Origin: an uncultured Prevotella sp. | Lineage (GTDB): Bacteria > Bacteroidota > Bacteroidia > Bacteroidales > Bacteroidaceae | Direction: 5' to 3' | DNA: 29,610 nucleotides | Assembly (NCBI GenBank): GCA_900557035.1 | Contig: USRA01000020.1 | Span: 1 to 29,610 of the forward strand | Part shown: in pieces, positions 1 to 8,198 of the stretch | Position numbering within the stretch: the first letter of the stretch is position 1 | Layout: every line of letters starts with the position of its first letter | Program-made: the position numbers and the translations under genes | Notes under the pieces: generated by a model | The model's database searches: none | The model's input: the letters and a program-made list of their open reading frames with translations, nothing else | What the model was told of the DNA's origin: nothing

Positions 1-572
1 CCGCTGCCATCGAGGTTTACCTTGATGTAGATATCCGTCTCCTTGGTGGTGCGCTTCACCTCGGCGATGCGGTCGCCGGCAAAGAGAATTTCTGCAATCT
101 TATCCCAGTCCATACCGTCTTTTCCGAGAATCAGACTCTTGCAACCCAGATTTTCTGCAAGCTGGGCATCGGTCTCACGGTCGCCGATTACATAACTGTT
201 TGCCATATCGTAGGCTGGGTTGTCGATATATTCGGTCAGCATGCCCGTTCCTGGCTTGCGCATTGGGGAGTTATCCTCCGGGAAGTGGCGGTCGATGTGC
301 TGCTTGGCAAAGTGGATACCCTCGCTCTCCAGGGTCTGGATGATGAAGTTGTGTACAGGCCAGAAGGTGTCTTCCGGAAAGGAGTCGGTGCCCAGGCCGT
401 CCTGATTGCTCACCATCACCAGTTCGTAGTCGGTGTGCTGGGCAATGAAGGCGAGGTTTCGGAACACGCCCTTGGTGAATACCAGCTTCTCGAAGCTGTC
501 AATCTGTTCGTCCGCTGGTTCCTGAATCAGGGTTCCGTCGCGGTCGATGAAGAGTAATCTTGTCTGTTTCAT
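1..572 (-). CDS. hisB: HisB histidinol-phosphatase / imidazoleglycerol-phosphate dehydratase, 5' part only
   Basis: Histidine biosynthesis: the N-terminal HAD domain removes phosphate from histidinol phosphate and the C-terminal domain dehydrates imidazoleglycerol phosphate. The 190 visible codons cover the HAD domain and its junction with the dehydratase; the rest lies beyond base 1. Motifs seen are FIDRDGTL near residue 8, SNQDGLGT near residue 55, RKPGTGML and [17 protein letters not shown]; the dehydratase begins at about [18 protein letters not shown]. coli HisB binds zinc through cysteines just before RKP; here that loop reads [15 protein letters not shown], with no cysteine. The start at 572 was chosen because the HAD fold begins at once. 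The membrane-protein gene ends 36 bases upstream and no promoter box is seen between them, so co-transcription is possible. No other his gene lies beside it here. Confidence 0.93.
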   Translation of the reverse strand, partial: MKQTRLLFIDRDGTLIQEPADEQIDSFEKLVFTKGVFRNLAFIAQHTDYELVMVSNQDGLGTDSFPEDTFWPVHNFIIQTLESEGIHFAKQHIDRHFPEDNSPMRKPGTGMLTEYIDNPAYDMANSYVIGDRETDAQLAENLGCKSLILGKDGMDWDKIAEILFAGDRIAEVKRTTKETDIYIKVNLDGS

Positions 573-608
573 GTCTCTTTCTATTGTCTCTTTTTTATGT
601 TAATATGA

Positions 609-1319
609 TTAATACTTCTTGCTTTCCTCTTCTTCTGTAGCCATCTGCTCTATGCCGGTTGCAGCCATCTGCATCTGACTCTCCTTTAGTTTTTTCTTTT
701 CCTCATCCTGCACCTTGTAGGATGCATACTGGTAAGCCAGTGCGATGCCGAGCCAGGTGAGGGCATAGATGATGAGCAGGCTGGTGAGGGTGAAGACGAG
801 GAAGAGGAGTGGGGTGAAATAGCCCGGTACGCCGAGCGGATCGCCCTGGAGTGCACCCAACTGTGAGTAGAGCTGGGCGATGATGAGGATGATGGTAGGC
901 ACAGCTGCGATAAAGGTGGCGATGCCAACAATCATCATGCCCAGGAAGCAGGTCATGAGGAAGCCTCCGAAGTGGCGGAGGATGCGGACCAGCGATCTGC
1001 CTGGCTTGCGCTTTTCGCCCTGAGGGCAGAGCTGCTTGTGGGGCAGGAGATGCCAGAATGATACTGCCGCCATCACGAGGGTGGCTGCGTAGATGATGGT
1101 TTGCAGGATGAATGAAGCCATCGGATTCGCTTCTCCCCAATCGTGAAGCGACTTGTTGGGGAGGAGAAAGTAAAGTACGATTGCCAGCAATACTGCGAAA
1201 GGCACGTGGGTAACCCAGGTCTGCTTGACGAGCGAACGGATATCACTCGTTACGGTATCGTAGGATGCTTTCATGCAGGCAGTTATGCTGCGTTGCTTAA
1301 ATAATTCATTTACTTCCAT
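609..1319 (-). CDS. Hypothetical four-helix inner-membrane protein
   Basis: 236 aa with no recognised family. Four hydrophobic segments are visible: about residues 38-55 (FAVLLAIVLYFLL), 68-92, 118-150 and 170-195. The N-terminus and the long C-terminal tail, rich in Lys and Glu (KVQDEEKKKLKESQ, then MATEEEESKKY), are hydrophilic. With an even number of helices both ends are probably cytoplasmic, which is inference. The start lies 2 bases after the stop of the RNA methyltransferase gene, so the two are almost certainly one transcription unit. A catalytic role is not suggested by any motif. Confidence is high that it is a real gene and low for any function. Confidence 0.85.
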   Translation of the reverse strand: MEVNELFKQRSITACMKASYDTVTSDIRSLVKQTWVTHVPFAVLLAIVLYFLLPNKSLHDWGEANPMASFILQTIIYAATLVMAAVSFWHLLPHKQLCPQGEKRKPGRSLVRILRHFGGFLMTCFLGMMIVGIATFIAAVPTIILIIAQLYSQLGALQGDPLGVPGYFTPLLFLVFTLTSLLIIYALTWLGIALAYQYASYKVQDEEKKKLKESQMQMAATGIEQMATEEEESKKY

Positions 1320-1321
1320 AG

Positions 1322-2131
1322 TTATAATGATTTAGTTCTTCTGAATTCAGAGCAGGTGATGGCTGTAGCGATAGCTACGTTCAGACTGTCGGCAGTGGCT
1401 CTTCCTTCCGGGAAGTTCGGGATGAGCAGTCTTCGGTTCACCTTCTTGGCAAGGGCAGGCGAAATGCCTTTTCCTTCGTTTCCCATCACGATGAGTCCCC
1501 GGTTTTCCAGCTGCTGCTGATAGATGTTGTCGCCATCGAGCAGGGTGCCATATACGGGTACATCTGCAGGCAGCGATTCTACCAGAGCCAGCAGGTTGCC
1601 ATATTCCACCTTCACTCTCGCAATGCTGCCCATCGTGGCCTGTACCACCTTCGGGTTATACACGTCGGCAGTATCCTGACTGCAGTAGATGTGGGTGATG
1701 CCAAACCAGTCGGCAATGCGGATGATGGTGCCCAGGTTGCCCGGGTCTTGTACGCCATCCAGGGCGAGGCTCAGTTCCTGGGTGTTGATTTTAGAAAAGC
1801 CGAAGTTCTTCTCCTCCGCCTCTTCCTGAGAGTTGTTGGAATCCTGCTTATTGCAGCCGGTATCCTGTCTGAATACAGCCAGCACCTGCTGCGGATGCTG
1901 CAGGAAGCTCACCTTCTTCAGCTCCTCCTCGGTCACCTCTATCACTTCTGTCTGAGCCGCAAGGTGCTTGCCGTGGAGCCACTCCTGGGTAGCCACAATG
2001 AGGTCGGCAGGTTGCAGGGCGAGCAGGTCATCTACTACCTTGAAACCTTCCGCCACGAACTTACCTTCCTTGTTGCGGTTCTTCTTCAGTTCGAGCGAAC
2101 GAATGTATTTTATCTTATTCTTGCTAATCAT
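1322..2131 (-). CDS. TrmH/SpoU-family RNA 2'-O-methyltransferase
   Basis: 269 aa, predicted to transfer a methyl group from SAM to a ribose 2'-OH in rRNA or tRNA. The N-terminal part (about 1-100, ISKNKIKYIRSLELKKNRN...FVAEGFKVV) matches the substrate-binding domain that precedes SpoU domains. The three signature motifs of the knotted SPOUT fold are present: NLGTIIRIADWFGI, IVMGNEGKGIS and IPNFPEGRATADSLNVAIA near the C-terminus, which forms the trefoil knot and SAM site. A low-complexity insertion (CNKQDSNNSQEEAEEK, about 93-108) separates the domains. It has its own promoter, divergent from the Omp85 gene, and leads an operon with the membrane protein. The exact RNA target cannot be read from sequence; RlmB-like or a tRNA enzyme are both possible. 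Confidence 0.93.
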   Translation of the reverse strand: MISKNKIKYIRSLELKKNRNKEGKFVAEGFKVVDDLLALQPADLIVATQEWLHGKHLAAQTEVIEVTEEELKKVSFLQHPQQVLAVFRQDTGCNKQDSNNSQEEAEEKNFGFSKINTQELSLALDGVQDPGNLGTIIRIADWFGITHIYCSQDTADVYNPKVVQATMGSIARVKVEYGNLLALVESLPADVPVYGTLLDGDNIYQQQLENRGLIVMGNEGKGISPALAKKVNRRLLIPNFPEGRATADSLNVAIATAITCSEFRRTKSL

Positions 2132-2159
2132 TTGTTGTTGTTTCTAATCTTTAATGGAT

Positions 2160-2191
2160 GCAAAGGTAGCATAAAAAGCAGACAATACAAA
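2160..2191 (-). promoter_or_regulatory. Bacteroidetes promoter for the RNA methyltransferase operon
   Basis: On the minus strand the -7 box is TACCTTTGC (plus 2160-2168) and the -33 box is TTTG (plus 2188-2191), 19 bases apart. It lies back to back with the promoter of the Omp85 gene. Confidence 0.8.
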
Positions 2192-2209
2192 ATAAAATGT
2201 GCTAAATAT

Positions 2210-2241
2210 TTTGTATTTTCTTCTATTTGCACTATCTTTGC
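2210..2241 (+). promoter_or_regulatory. Bacteroidetes promoter for the TamL-like gene
   Basis: TTTG at 2210-2213 and TATCTTTGC at 2233-2241, 19 bases apart. Transcription should begin near 2248, which excludes the upstream in-frame ATG at 2199 as a start and supports the GTG at 2262. Confidence 0.82.
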
Positions 2242-2261
2242 AGAATAAAAGGATAAGATTC

Positions 2262-4463
2262 GTGAAAATACAGAAGATTTCAGTACTCGCCCTGCCACTG
2301 GTTCTGGCTGGATGTTCTGCCAGCAAGTATGTGCAGGAGGGAGAGTATATATTAAATAAGGTGGAAGTGAAGAGCGACTCTGCGGAATATGATGCAGGGG
2401 CGCTCAAGCAGTATGTGCGACAGAAAGAGAAGCCAAAGCTCTTTGCACTCTTTAAAAACCCGTTCAGCAAAAAGCCTGTCATCTATGATTCCATCCAGGC
2501 TCGACTCACTTGCCAGGATCTGCTCACAGCAATGCAGAACCAGGGATTCCTGCACGCTGGCGTATCCCTCTATACTACCGTTCACGGGGAGGATTGGGCG
2601 AATGCCGGAACCAAGAATGAGAATGCGAAGGGCAGGAAGCGGAAGAAAGCATCGAAGCTGGATGCCACCTATCTGTTGCATCCCGGTGAGCCGTTCTTCA
2701 TCGGCAAGGTGGAGTATGACATAGAGGATAAGAACATACAGGATAGATTGCAGCTGGATAATCCTGATAACCAGATGCTGAAACCGGGAATGCGTTTCAC
2801 GGTAGAGGCGCTGGATAATGAGCGCAAGCGTATTTCCAATCTCCTCATTGATGACGGATACTTCCGCTTCAACAAGGATTTCATCCACTTTTCTGCAGAT
2901 ACCATCACGGGCAGGAAAGACATCGGCGTTACCCTGCATCTGATGAACTACAAGGCTAACAGTAATGCGCCGGAAACCCCGCACTCACGATACGAAATCA
3001 GGAAGATTAACTATCTCAGCAACGACAGCGACCGCATCCACCTGCGCCATCAGGTGCTCCTGAATGCCACTGCCCTGAAGGAGGGAAGTCCCTACAGCGC
3101 CTCTGCCCTGCAACGTACGTATAATAATTTCGCACGCCTGCAGGCGGTGAAATATACCAATATCCGATTCGTGGAAGCTCCCGATAGCGGAATGCTCGAT
3201 TGCAATATCCAGATCAGCACCAACAAGCCTTCTACCATCTCCTTCCAGCCGGAAGGAACCAATACGGCAGGCGACCTGGGTGCTGCGGCTTCGCTCACCT
3301 ATACCAACAGAAACCTCTTCCGCGGTAGCGAACAGCTGAGTATCGAGCTGCGTGGTGCCTACGAGGCTATCACCGGACTGGAGGGCTATCAGGACCAGAA
3401 CTATCAGGAGTATTCGATAGAGAGCAAGCTGGTGTTCCCACGCTTCGTGGCACCGCTGCTGTCTAAGAATTTCAGAAGAAGACAGACTGCCAATACCGAG
3501 TATTCGGTGGCCTGGGACCTCCAGAACCGTCCGGAGTTCCATCGTCGCGTCTTCTCCATGGCATGGCGCTACCGCTGGGCTGAACCCCGCCATCATCTCA
3601 ACTGGCGATTCGACCTGCTCGACCTCAACTATGTGTATATGCCTTGGATTTCAGAGACTTTCAAGCGCGACTATCTGGATGATGTAGATAACAGAAATGC
3701 CATCCTGCGCTATAACTACGAGGATATCTTCATTATGAAGATGGGATTCGGATTGACCTATAGCGATGAGGTAGATGCCTTCCGACTGAATGTAGAGTCT
3801 TCGGGCAATCTGCTCAGCGCTTTCTCCAAGGCGCTGAATTTCAAGATAAATTCTCAGGGACAGCGTACCTTCATCAATATCGCCTATGCCCAGTATGCCA
3901 AGGCTGATTTCGACTACACCCATCTGGTGCGCTTCGACGACCGCAATGTGCTGGCGCTGCATGCGGGCATCGGCGTGGCGTATCCTTACGGCAACAGCAA
4001 GGTGCTGCCTTTCGAGAAACGGTATTTTTCGGGTGGTGCCAACTCGGTGAGAGGCTGGGGCGTAAGAGAGCTGGGACCTGGCGGATACAAGGGCAATGAC
4101 GGGCGCATCGACTTCATCAACCAGACGGGTGATATGAAGCTCGACCTGAATGCCGAGTACCGCACTCCTTTGTTCTGGAAATTCGAAGGTGCCCTGTTTG
4201 TGGATGCTGGTAATATCTGGACGCTCAGAAAATATGATGAGCAGCCTAACGGACAGTTTAAGTTAGATAAGTTCTACAAGCAGATTGCTGCAGCGTATGG
4301 TATGGGTCTGAGGTTGAACTTCGATTATTTCATCCTCCGGTTCGATATGGGTATGAAGGCAATCAATCCTGCCTACGAGAGTGGGGATGAGCATTGGGCG
4401 ATTATTCACCCAAAGCTCAGTCGTGATTTCGCCTTTCACTTCGCGGTAGGTTTACCATTCTAA
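2262..4463 (+). CDS. Omp85/TamA-family outer-membrane lipoprotein (TamL-like)
   Basis: 733 aa from the GTG at 2262. The first residues (KIQKISVLALPLVLAGC) form a lipoprotein signal with lipobox LAGC, so the mature protein starts at Cys18; this and the promoter at 2210-2241 decide the start. The central part is POTRA-like (GEPFFIGKVEYDI...; RYEIRKINYLSN). The C-terminal half is a 16-strand Omp85-type barrel with the YFSGGANSVRGWGVRELGPG motif (the conserved VRG(F/W) lid-lock region) and a terminal aromatic, FHFAVGLPF. In Bacteroidetes this lipidated TamA relative is called TamL and works with TamB in envelope assembly. No tamB lies next to it here. The 3' end overlaps the convergent lipoprotein gene by 47 bases. 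Confidence 0.92.
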   Translation: MKIQKISVLALPLVLAGCSASKYVQEGEYILNKVEVKSDSAEYDAGALKQYVRQKEKPKLFALFKNPFSKKPVIYDSIQARLTCQDLLTAMQNQGFLHAGVSLYTTVHGEDWANAGTKNENAKGRKRKKASKLDATYLLHPGEPFFIGKVEYDIEDKNIQDRLQLDNPDNQMLKPGMRFTVEALDNERKRISNLLIDDGYFRFNKDFIHFSADTITGRKDIGVTLHLMNYKANSNAPETPHSRYEIRKINYLSNDSDRIHLRHQVLLNATALKEGSPYSASALQRTYNNFARLQAVKYTNIRFVEAPDSGMLDCNIQISTNKPSTISFQPEGTNTAGDLGAAASLTYTNRNLFRGSEQLSIELRGAYEAITGLEGYQDQNYQEYSIESKLVFPRFVAPLLSKNFRRRQTANTEYSVAWDLQNRPEFHRRVFSMAWRYRWAEPRHHLNWRFDLLDLNYVYMPWISETFKRDYLDDVDNRNAILRYNYEDIFIMKMGFGLTYSDEVDAFRLNVESSGNLLSAFSKALNFKINSQGQRTFINIAYAQYAKADFDYTHLVRFDDRNVLALHAGIGVAYPYGNSKVLPFEKRYFSGGANSVRGWGVRELGPGGYKGNDGRIDFINQTGDMKLDLNAEYRTPLFWKFEGALFVDAGNIWTLRKYDEQPNGQFKLDKFYKQIAAAYGMGLRLNFDYFILRFDMGMKAINPAYESGDEHWAIIHPKLSRDFAFHFAVGLPF

Positions 4464-4896
4464 TCTTCCATACCCCGTTCTCGATACTCATCGGCAGGTG
4501 GAAGTCGGCCTCTTCTACGAGGTGGGCTTCCTGCCCGATGGTGTCCATCTGCAGAAAATTATATGCGGTGATGCTGACGGTGGCGTTCGCTCCGTCGTCG
4601 CTGAAGTCGATGTCGTTGATCTCTATCGTGGCATCCTCAGCCTTGCTACGCAGCAGATCTACATCCGCCTGATGCACGTTGCTGGCAGCATAGCGGAGCC
4701 AGGGTTCCGAACTCTGGGTGCAGTACTTCAGAGTCTTGGGGAACTGCCAGTTGAAGTAGTAGGTGGCGAATGAATCGATGTCATTCTCCAGCTGGTCTTC
4801 GTCACCCTGATGAGATTGGCATCCCGTAAGGGTGTAAGCACTTGCTAGTATGGCTGCTACGGCGATAGCCATACAGGATATTGTTTTCCTAACCAT
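4417..4896 (-). CDS. Small lipoprotein with a DUF4878/NTF2-like look
   Basis: 159 aa. The N-terminus is a lipoprotein signal, AAVAAILASAYTLTGC, with the modified Cys at about residue 26. The mature part is acidic and contains FATYYFNWQFPKTLKYC, AEDATIEINDI, TVSITAYNFLQMD and NGVWKIRMVNLP. The pattern of a helical start followed by strands ending in a 'G-W-K-I' strand recalls NTF2-like lipoproteins, but this is a weak resemblance. Function is unknown. It is convergent with the TamL-like gene and overlaps its last 47 bases. A -7 box (TATCTTTGT on the minus strand, plus 4941-4949) lies 45 bases upstream of the start, with no clear -33 box. Confidence 0.8.
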   Translation of the reverse strand: MVRKTISCMAIAVAAILASAYTLTGCQSHQGDEDQLENDIDSFATYYFNWQFPKTLKYCTQSSEPWLRYAASNVHQADVDLLRSKAEDATIEINDIDFSDDGANATVSITAYNFLQMDTIGQEAHLVEEADFHLPMSIENGVWKIRMVNLPRSERRNHD

Positions 4897-4940
4897 GTTT
4901 CCTAAATCTTAAAATTTCTATTTATTTGCTTATTTTGGGC

Positions 4941-4949
4941 ACAAAGATA
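4941..4949 (-). promoter_or_regulatory. -7 box for the small lipoprotein gene
   Basis: TATCTTTGT on the minus strand. No convincing TTTG is seen 19-20 bases upstream. It sits between this gene and the divergent YycJ-like gene. Confidence 0.5.
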
Positions 4950-4958
4950 GTAAAAAAC

Positions 4959-4990
4959 TTTGTAATAAGAATCTTTTTTGCTAACTTTGC
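4959..4990 (+). promoter_or_regulatory. Bacteroidetes promoter for the YycJ-like gene
   Basis: TTTG at 4959-4962 and TAACTTTGC at 4982-4990 with 19 bases between. It lies downstream of an in-frame ATG at 4926, so translation should start at the later ATG, 5010. Confidence 0.8.
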
Positions 4991-5009
4991 AGGGAAAATA
5001 ACAATTAAA

Positions 5010-5813
5010 ATGCTAAAATTTATATCCTTTGGCAGTGGAAGCAGTGGCAACAGCTACTATCTTTACACTGAGACGGATTCGCTATTGATAGACGTAGGAG
5101 TAGGTATCAGAACCCTGAAGAAGCACTTCCATAACTATGGATTGCGCTTCGAGGATGTGCATCATATCCTCATTACCCATGACCACGCCGACCATGTAAA
5201 GTCGGTGGGGAGCTTGAGTACTGACTATCATCTACCAGTATATGCAACCCGTAAAGTTCATGCAGGTATCGAGCGCAACTATTGCGTCCGAAAGAAAATC
5301 GTGCCCAATCATGCGCACATCATAGAGAAAGGTGTGCCGTTCCTGGTGGGCGAGTTCAGGGTTACTCCGTTTGGGGTGCCTCACGACAGTACGGATAATG
5401 TGGGCTATTTCGTGGAGCACGAGGGTGTCACATTCTGTCTGATTACGGATGTGGGACACATCACGGAGGAGATTCAGGAGTTCATCGGCAAGGCGAACTA
5501 TCTGGTGCTCGAATCGAACTATAGCGTGGAGATGCTTCAGGCAGGAAAATATCCTCAGTATCTGAAGGACAGAATCCTGGGGCCGAACGGTCATCTCAGC
5601 AATGATGAGTGTGCCCATGCGCTTGCCGATTTCGCCACTCCGAGCCTCCGCCACGTATGGCTCTGCCATCTCAGCGAGGAGAATAATCATCCCGAACTGG
5701 CGAGAAAGACCGTTGAGCAGATTCTCAGGAGCAAGGGCATCGTTGCCGGAAAGGACTTCGAGCTGGAAGTGCTGAAGCGGAAGACGCCTAGCGAGATTTT
5801 TAAATTGGTGTAA
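5010..5813 (+). CDS. YycJ/WalJ-type metallo-beta-lactamase-fold hydrolase
   Basis: 267 aa from ATG 5010. The opening MLKFISFGSGSSGNSYY is the family's usual N-terminus and lies just after the promoter, so 5010 is preferred over the in-frame ATG at 4926. The metal site motif THDHADH is at residues 56-62; further candidate ligands lie in PHDST, ITDVGH and CHLSEENNH. The family has 5'-3' exonuclease or phosphodiesterase-like MBL folds; WalJ/YycJ of Firmicutes is linked to the cell-wall WalKR system and DNA-end processing. Here it is a single gene with its own promoter and a strong terminator at 5813-5852. The substrate cannot be inferred. Confidence 0.92.
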   Translation: MLKFISFGSGSSGNSYYLYTETDSLLIDVGVGIRTLKKHFHNYGLRFEDVHHILITHDHADHVKSVGSLSTDYHLPVYATRKVHAGIERNYCVRKKIVPNHAHIIEKGVPFLVGEFRVTPFGVPHDSTDNVGYFVEHEGVTFCLITDVGHITEEIQEFIGKANYLVLESNYSVEMLQAGKYPQYLKDRILGPNGHLSNDECAHALADFATPSLRHVWLCHLSEENNHPELARKTVEQILRSKGIVAGKDFELEVLKRKTPSEIFKLV

Positions 5814-5852
5814 TAAAAGCCAGTCTTCCAAATGCAGAAGACTGGCTTTTAT
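5813..5852 (+). terminator. Strong hairpin terminator of the YycJ-like gene
   Basis: A perfect 16-bp inverted repeat: 5813-5828 pairs with 5837-5852 (core AGCCAGTCTTC / GAAGACTGGCT) with an 8-base loop. The arm starts on the last base of the stop codon and ends in a T run. Confidence 0.88.
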
Positions 5853-5858
5853 GTTTCT

Positions 5859-6142
5859 GAGGGTGTGTCAAAAGTCCAAGACACACCCTCTTTTTTGTTG
5901 CTTCATTGTTTTTCTTCATCGGATTACGCTGAGTTAACGGAACATTCTTGCTTCACGGATTACGCACGGAATTTAAACGGATTTGGCCTTACGGCCATTG
6001 GGCTAGCGCATTCGCATTCCAGCTTTAGGGGGTGTCGCCACGACCGCCAGGTCGAGTTTCCGTTTAAAATCCGTGAGTAATCCGAGGAAGGCGGTTAAGT
6101 TCCGTTTATTCCGCGTAATCCGATGAATAATGACACACCCTC
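5859..6142. repeat. Large nested inverted-repeat element
   Basis: The 284-bp gap holds one symmetrical structure. GAGGGTGTGTC at 5859-5869 is complemented both by 5880-5890, which with the following T6 makes a small terminator-like hairpin, and by 6132-6142 at the far end. Inside, 5917-5929 (CATCGGATTACGC) pairs perfectly with 6113-6125; 5936-5943 with 6099-6106; CGGATTAC at 5956-5963 with 6077-6084; and TTTAAACGG at 5972-5980 with 6060-6068. The centre includes GGCCTTACGGCC. No credible gene is present. It may be a non-autonomous mobile or palindromic repeat, or a very long terminator between two convergent genes. Confidence 0.75.
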
Positions 6143-6186
6143 ATCTTTCTAGATATTTATGTATCTATGTTTCAATCTTTCTAGAT
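6143..6186. repeat. 12-bp direct repeat spanning the metY stop codon
   Basis: ATCTTTCTAGAT occurs at 6143-6154 and 6175-6186. The second copy contains the metY stop codon (plus 6181-6183). This looks like a short duplication of the gene end beside the inverted-repeat element. Confidence 0.6.
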
Positions 6187-7464
6187 TTTATCCAATGCCT
6201 GCTTGATATCATCCAGAATATCCTCTACATCCTCAATACCTACCGAGAGGCGGATCAAGTCTGGGGCAACGCCTGCCTCCTTCAGCTGCTCGTCTGAAAG
6301 CTGACGATGGGTATGGCTCGCAGGGTGGAGCACGCAGGTGCGGGCATCTGCCACATGAGTCACGATGTTGATCATATCCAGTGAATCCATGAACTTGATG
6401 GCAGTCTCACGGTCGCCCTTCAATCCGAAGGCGATGACGCCGCAGGTGCCGTTTGGCATGTACTTCTGGGCAAGGTCGTAATACTCGTCGCCCTTCAGTC
6501 CGCTATAGTGAACCCAAGCCGCACGCTCATCATTCTGCAGGAACTCAGCCACCTTCTGTGCATTCTCGCAATGCTGGCGCATGCGCAGGTGCAGGCTCTG
6601 GAGACCCAGGTTCAGGATGAATGAGTTCATCGGAGCAGGGATGGAACCCAGATCGCGCATCAACTGTGCCACGAGCTTGGTGGTGTATCCCATCTTGCCG
6701 AAAGCCTTCACGTAGGTGAGTCCGTGGTAGCTCTCATCTGGTGTGCAGAGGCCAGGGAATTTTTCGGCATTCGCCATCCAGTCGAAGTTGCCGCTATCTA
6801 CTACTACGCCGCCTACCTGCGATGCTGTACCGTCCATATACTTGGTGGTAGAGTGGGTAACGATGTCGGCACCCCACTCGAATGGGCGACAGTTGACAGG
6901 TGTGGCGAAGGTGTTATCTACGATGAGAGGCACGCCGTTCTTGTGAGCGATGCGGGCGAACTTCTCGATGTCGAGCACGGCGCAGCCCGGGTTGCTGATG
7001 GTTTCGCCGAACACTACCTTGGTGTTAGGGCGGAATGCCTCCTGGATTTCCTCCTCGCTGGCGTTAGGGTTTACGAAGGTGCACTCGATGCCGAGCTTCT
7101 TCAGGGTAACGCCGAAGAGATTGAAGGTGCCGCCGTAGATTTCGTTAGAGGTAACGATGTGGTCGCCAGCCTCGCAGATGTTGAATACGGCATAGAAGTT
7201 GGCTGCCTGACCGCTTGAGGTCAATACGGCACCCACGCCACCTTCGAGCTGAGCGATTTTCTTTGCCACAGCATCATTGGTAGGGTTCTGGAGTCGGGTA
7301 TAGAAATAACCCTCCTTCTTCAGGTCGAAGAGCATCGCCATCTCCTCAGAGTTCTCGTATTTGAATGTAGTACTCTGATAGATAGGCACTTCTATCGGTT
7401 CGCCGTTCTTCGGCTCATAGCCTCCCTGCACGCAGAGGGAAGCAACACGTAATTTCTTTTCCAT
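6181..7464 (-). CDS. metY: O-acetylhomoserine sulfhydrylase (PLP-dependent Cys/Met metabolism enzyme)
   Basis: 427 aa, the usual length of the family. It makes homocysteine from O-acetylhomoserine and sulfide in methionine biosynthesis, or acts as cysteine synthase. The N-terminus (VPIYQSTTFKY, then FYTRLQNPTNDAVAKKIAQLEGG) and the substrate loop are typical. The cofactor site shows SSGQAANF near residue 83, IVDNTFATP at 181-189 with the PLP-contact Asp, and the Schiff-base lysine in STTKYMDG (Lys208). The C-terminus has the usual SHTHRQLSDEQL and RLSVGIEDVEDI. The gene lies 77 bases downstream of the DUF486 gene with no clear promoter between, so it may be co-transcribed. Confidence 0.95.
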   Translation of the reverse strand: MEKKLRVASLCVQGGYEPKNGEPIEVPIYQSTTFKYENSEEMAMLFDLKKEGYFYTRLQNPTNDAVAKKIAQLEGGVGAVLTSSGQAANFYAVFNICEAGDHIVTSNEIYGGTFNLFGVTLKKLGIECTFVNPNASEEEIQEAFRPNTKVVFGETISNPGCAVLDIEKFARIAHKNGVPLIVDNTFATPVNCRPFEWGADIVTHSTTKYMDGTASQVGGVVVDSGNFDWMANAEKFPGLCTPDESYHGLTYVKAFGKMGYTTKLVAQLMRDLGSIPAPMNSFILNLGLQSLHLRMRQHCENAQKVAEFLQNDERAAWVHYSGLKGDEYYDLAQKYMPNGTCGVIAFGLKGDRETAIKFMDSLDMINIVTHVADARTCVLHPASHTHRQLSDEQLKEAGVAPDLIRLSVGIEDVEDILDDIKQALDKI

Positions 7465-7541
7465 TGTCGGTTATTCTTTTATTTTATGTTGTTATAATTG
7501 TTCTTTTTTCTTATTAAAATGACTTTTTAAAGTGAACTCAG

Positions 7542-7910
7542 TTATTTCATGAAGACGAAATAGACGGCAGCGATGAGACAGACGAATGCGGCAAAGTGAT
7601 TCCAATGCAGCCCCTGCCCCTGGAAGAGGAGGTTGGCGATGATGGCGAAGACGATGAGCGACACGCACTCTTGTATCACTTTGAGCTGTACCAGATTGAA
7701 TGGACCGCCGTTGTCGATGAATCCGATGCGGTTGGCTGGTACCTGGCAGCAGTATTCGAAGAAGGCGATCGCCCAACTGAAGGCGATGACTCCGATGAGT
7801 GGCCAGTTGCTGCTGGTGCCCGTCTGCTGGAGTTTGAGATGTCCATACCATGCGAGCGTCATGAAGATGTTGCTCAGCACAAGGAGCAGGATAGTGTATA
7901 TTCCGTTCAT
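7542..7910 (-). CDS. DUF486/DMT-like small membrane protein
   Basis: 122 aa with four hydrophobic helices: about 3-20, 38-52, 78-98 and 102-121. The sequence pattern (LLVLSNIFMTLAWYGHLK, VIAFSWAIAFFEYCCQVPANRIG, GPFNLVQLKVIQE, FAAFVCLIAAVYFVF) is characteristic of DUF486, a family related to small EmrE/DMT-type proteins. Transport substrates are unknown for the family. It lies upstream of metY on the same strand with a 77-base gap, and a -7 box (plus 7975-7983) is found 65 bases before its start. Confidence 0.9.
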   Translation of the reverse strand: MNGIYTILLLVLSNIFMTLAWYGHLKLQQTGTSSNWPLIGVIAFSWAIAFFEYCCQVPANRIGFIDNGGPFNLVQLKVIQECVSLIVFAIIANLLFQGQGLHWNHFAAFVCLIAAVYFVFMK

Positions 7911-7974
7911 ATTCTCTTATGTTCTTTTATGCTCTATATAAATTATGTTCTATATTAATAATGTGTTAGTGGCT

Positions 7975-7983
7975 GCAAAGATA
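7975..7983 (-). promoter_or_regulatory. -7 box for the DUF486-metY unit
   Basis: TATCTTTGC on the minus strand. The -33 position has no exact TTTG. Confidence 0.55.
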
Positions 7984-8053
7984 CATTTTTTCTCTTGAAA
8001 ATCTATGGAAAATCAGGAAAATGCGCATAAAAAAGAAAAAAGTTGCCGAAAAA

Positions 8054-8086
8054 TTTGGTAGTGTCAGAAAAAAGCAGTACCTTTGC
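8054..8086 (+). promoter_or_regulatory. Promoter of tRNA-Lys
   Basis: TTTG at 8054-8057 and TACCTTTGC at 8078-8086, 20 bases apart. The tRNA starts 38 bases after the -7 box. Confidence 0.78.
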
Positions 8087-8124
8087 ATCCGCTTTTGAGA
8101 AATAACTCAAATGCCAAGCTTGCT

Positions 8125-8197
8125 GCACCCTTAGCTCAGTTGGTAGAGCAACTGACTCTTAATCAGTGGGTCTAGGGTTCGAATCCCTAAGGGTGTA
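8125..8197 (+). tRNA. tRNA-Lys (anticodon CTT)
   Basis: A 73-base cloverleaf. The acceptor arm pairs GCACCCT (8125-8131) with AGGGTGT (8190-8196), with a G-U first pair. The D arm contains AGCTCAGTTGGTAGAGC. The anticodon stem ACTGA/TCAGT encloses the loop CTCTTAA, giving anticodon CTT, which reads AAG lysine codons. The T arm is AGGGTTCGAATCCCT. The discriminator is A8197 and CCA is not encoded. It stands alone between its own promoter and a hairpin terminator. Confidence 0.96.
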
Positions 8198-8198
8198 C

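Noticed and set aside
2199..2261. Upstream ATG start for the TamL-like gene
   Set aside because: It lies before the promoter boxes at 2210-2241 and would bury the lipoprotein signal that begins at GTG 2262.
4926..5009. Upstream ATG start for the YycJ-like gene
   Set aside because: It lies before the promoter at 4959-4990; the family begins at MLKFISFGSGSSGNS.
8125..8197. tRNA-Lys as an integration site for the primase-like element
   Set aside because: No duplicated tRNA end or integrase is seen, and core genes lie between the two.
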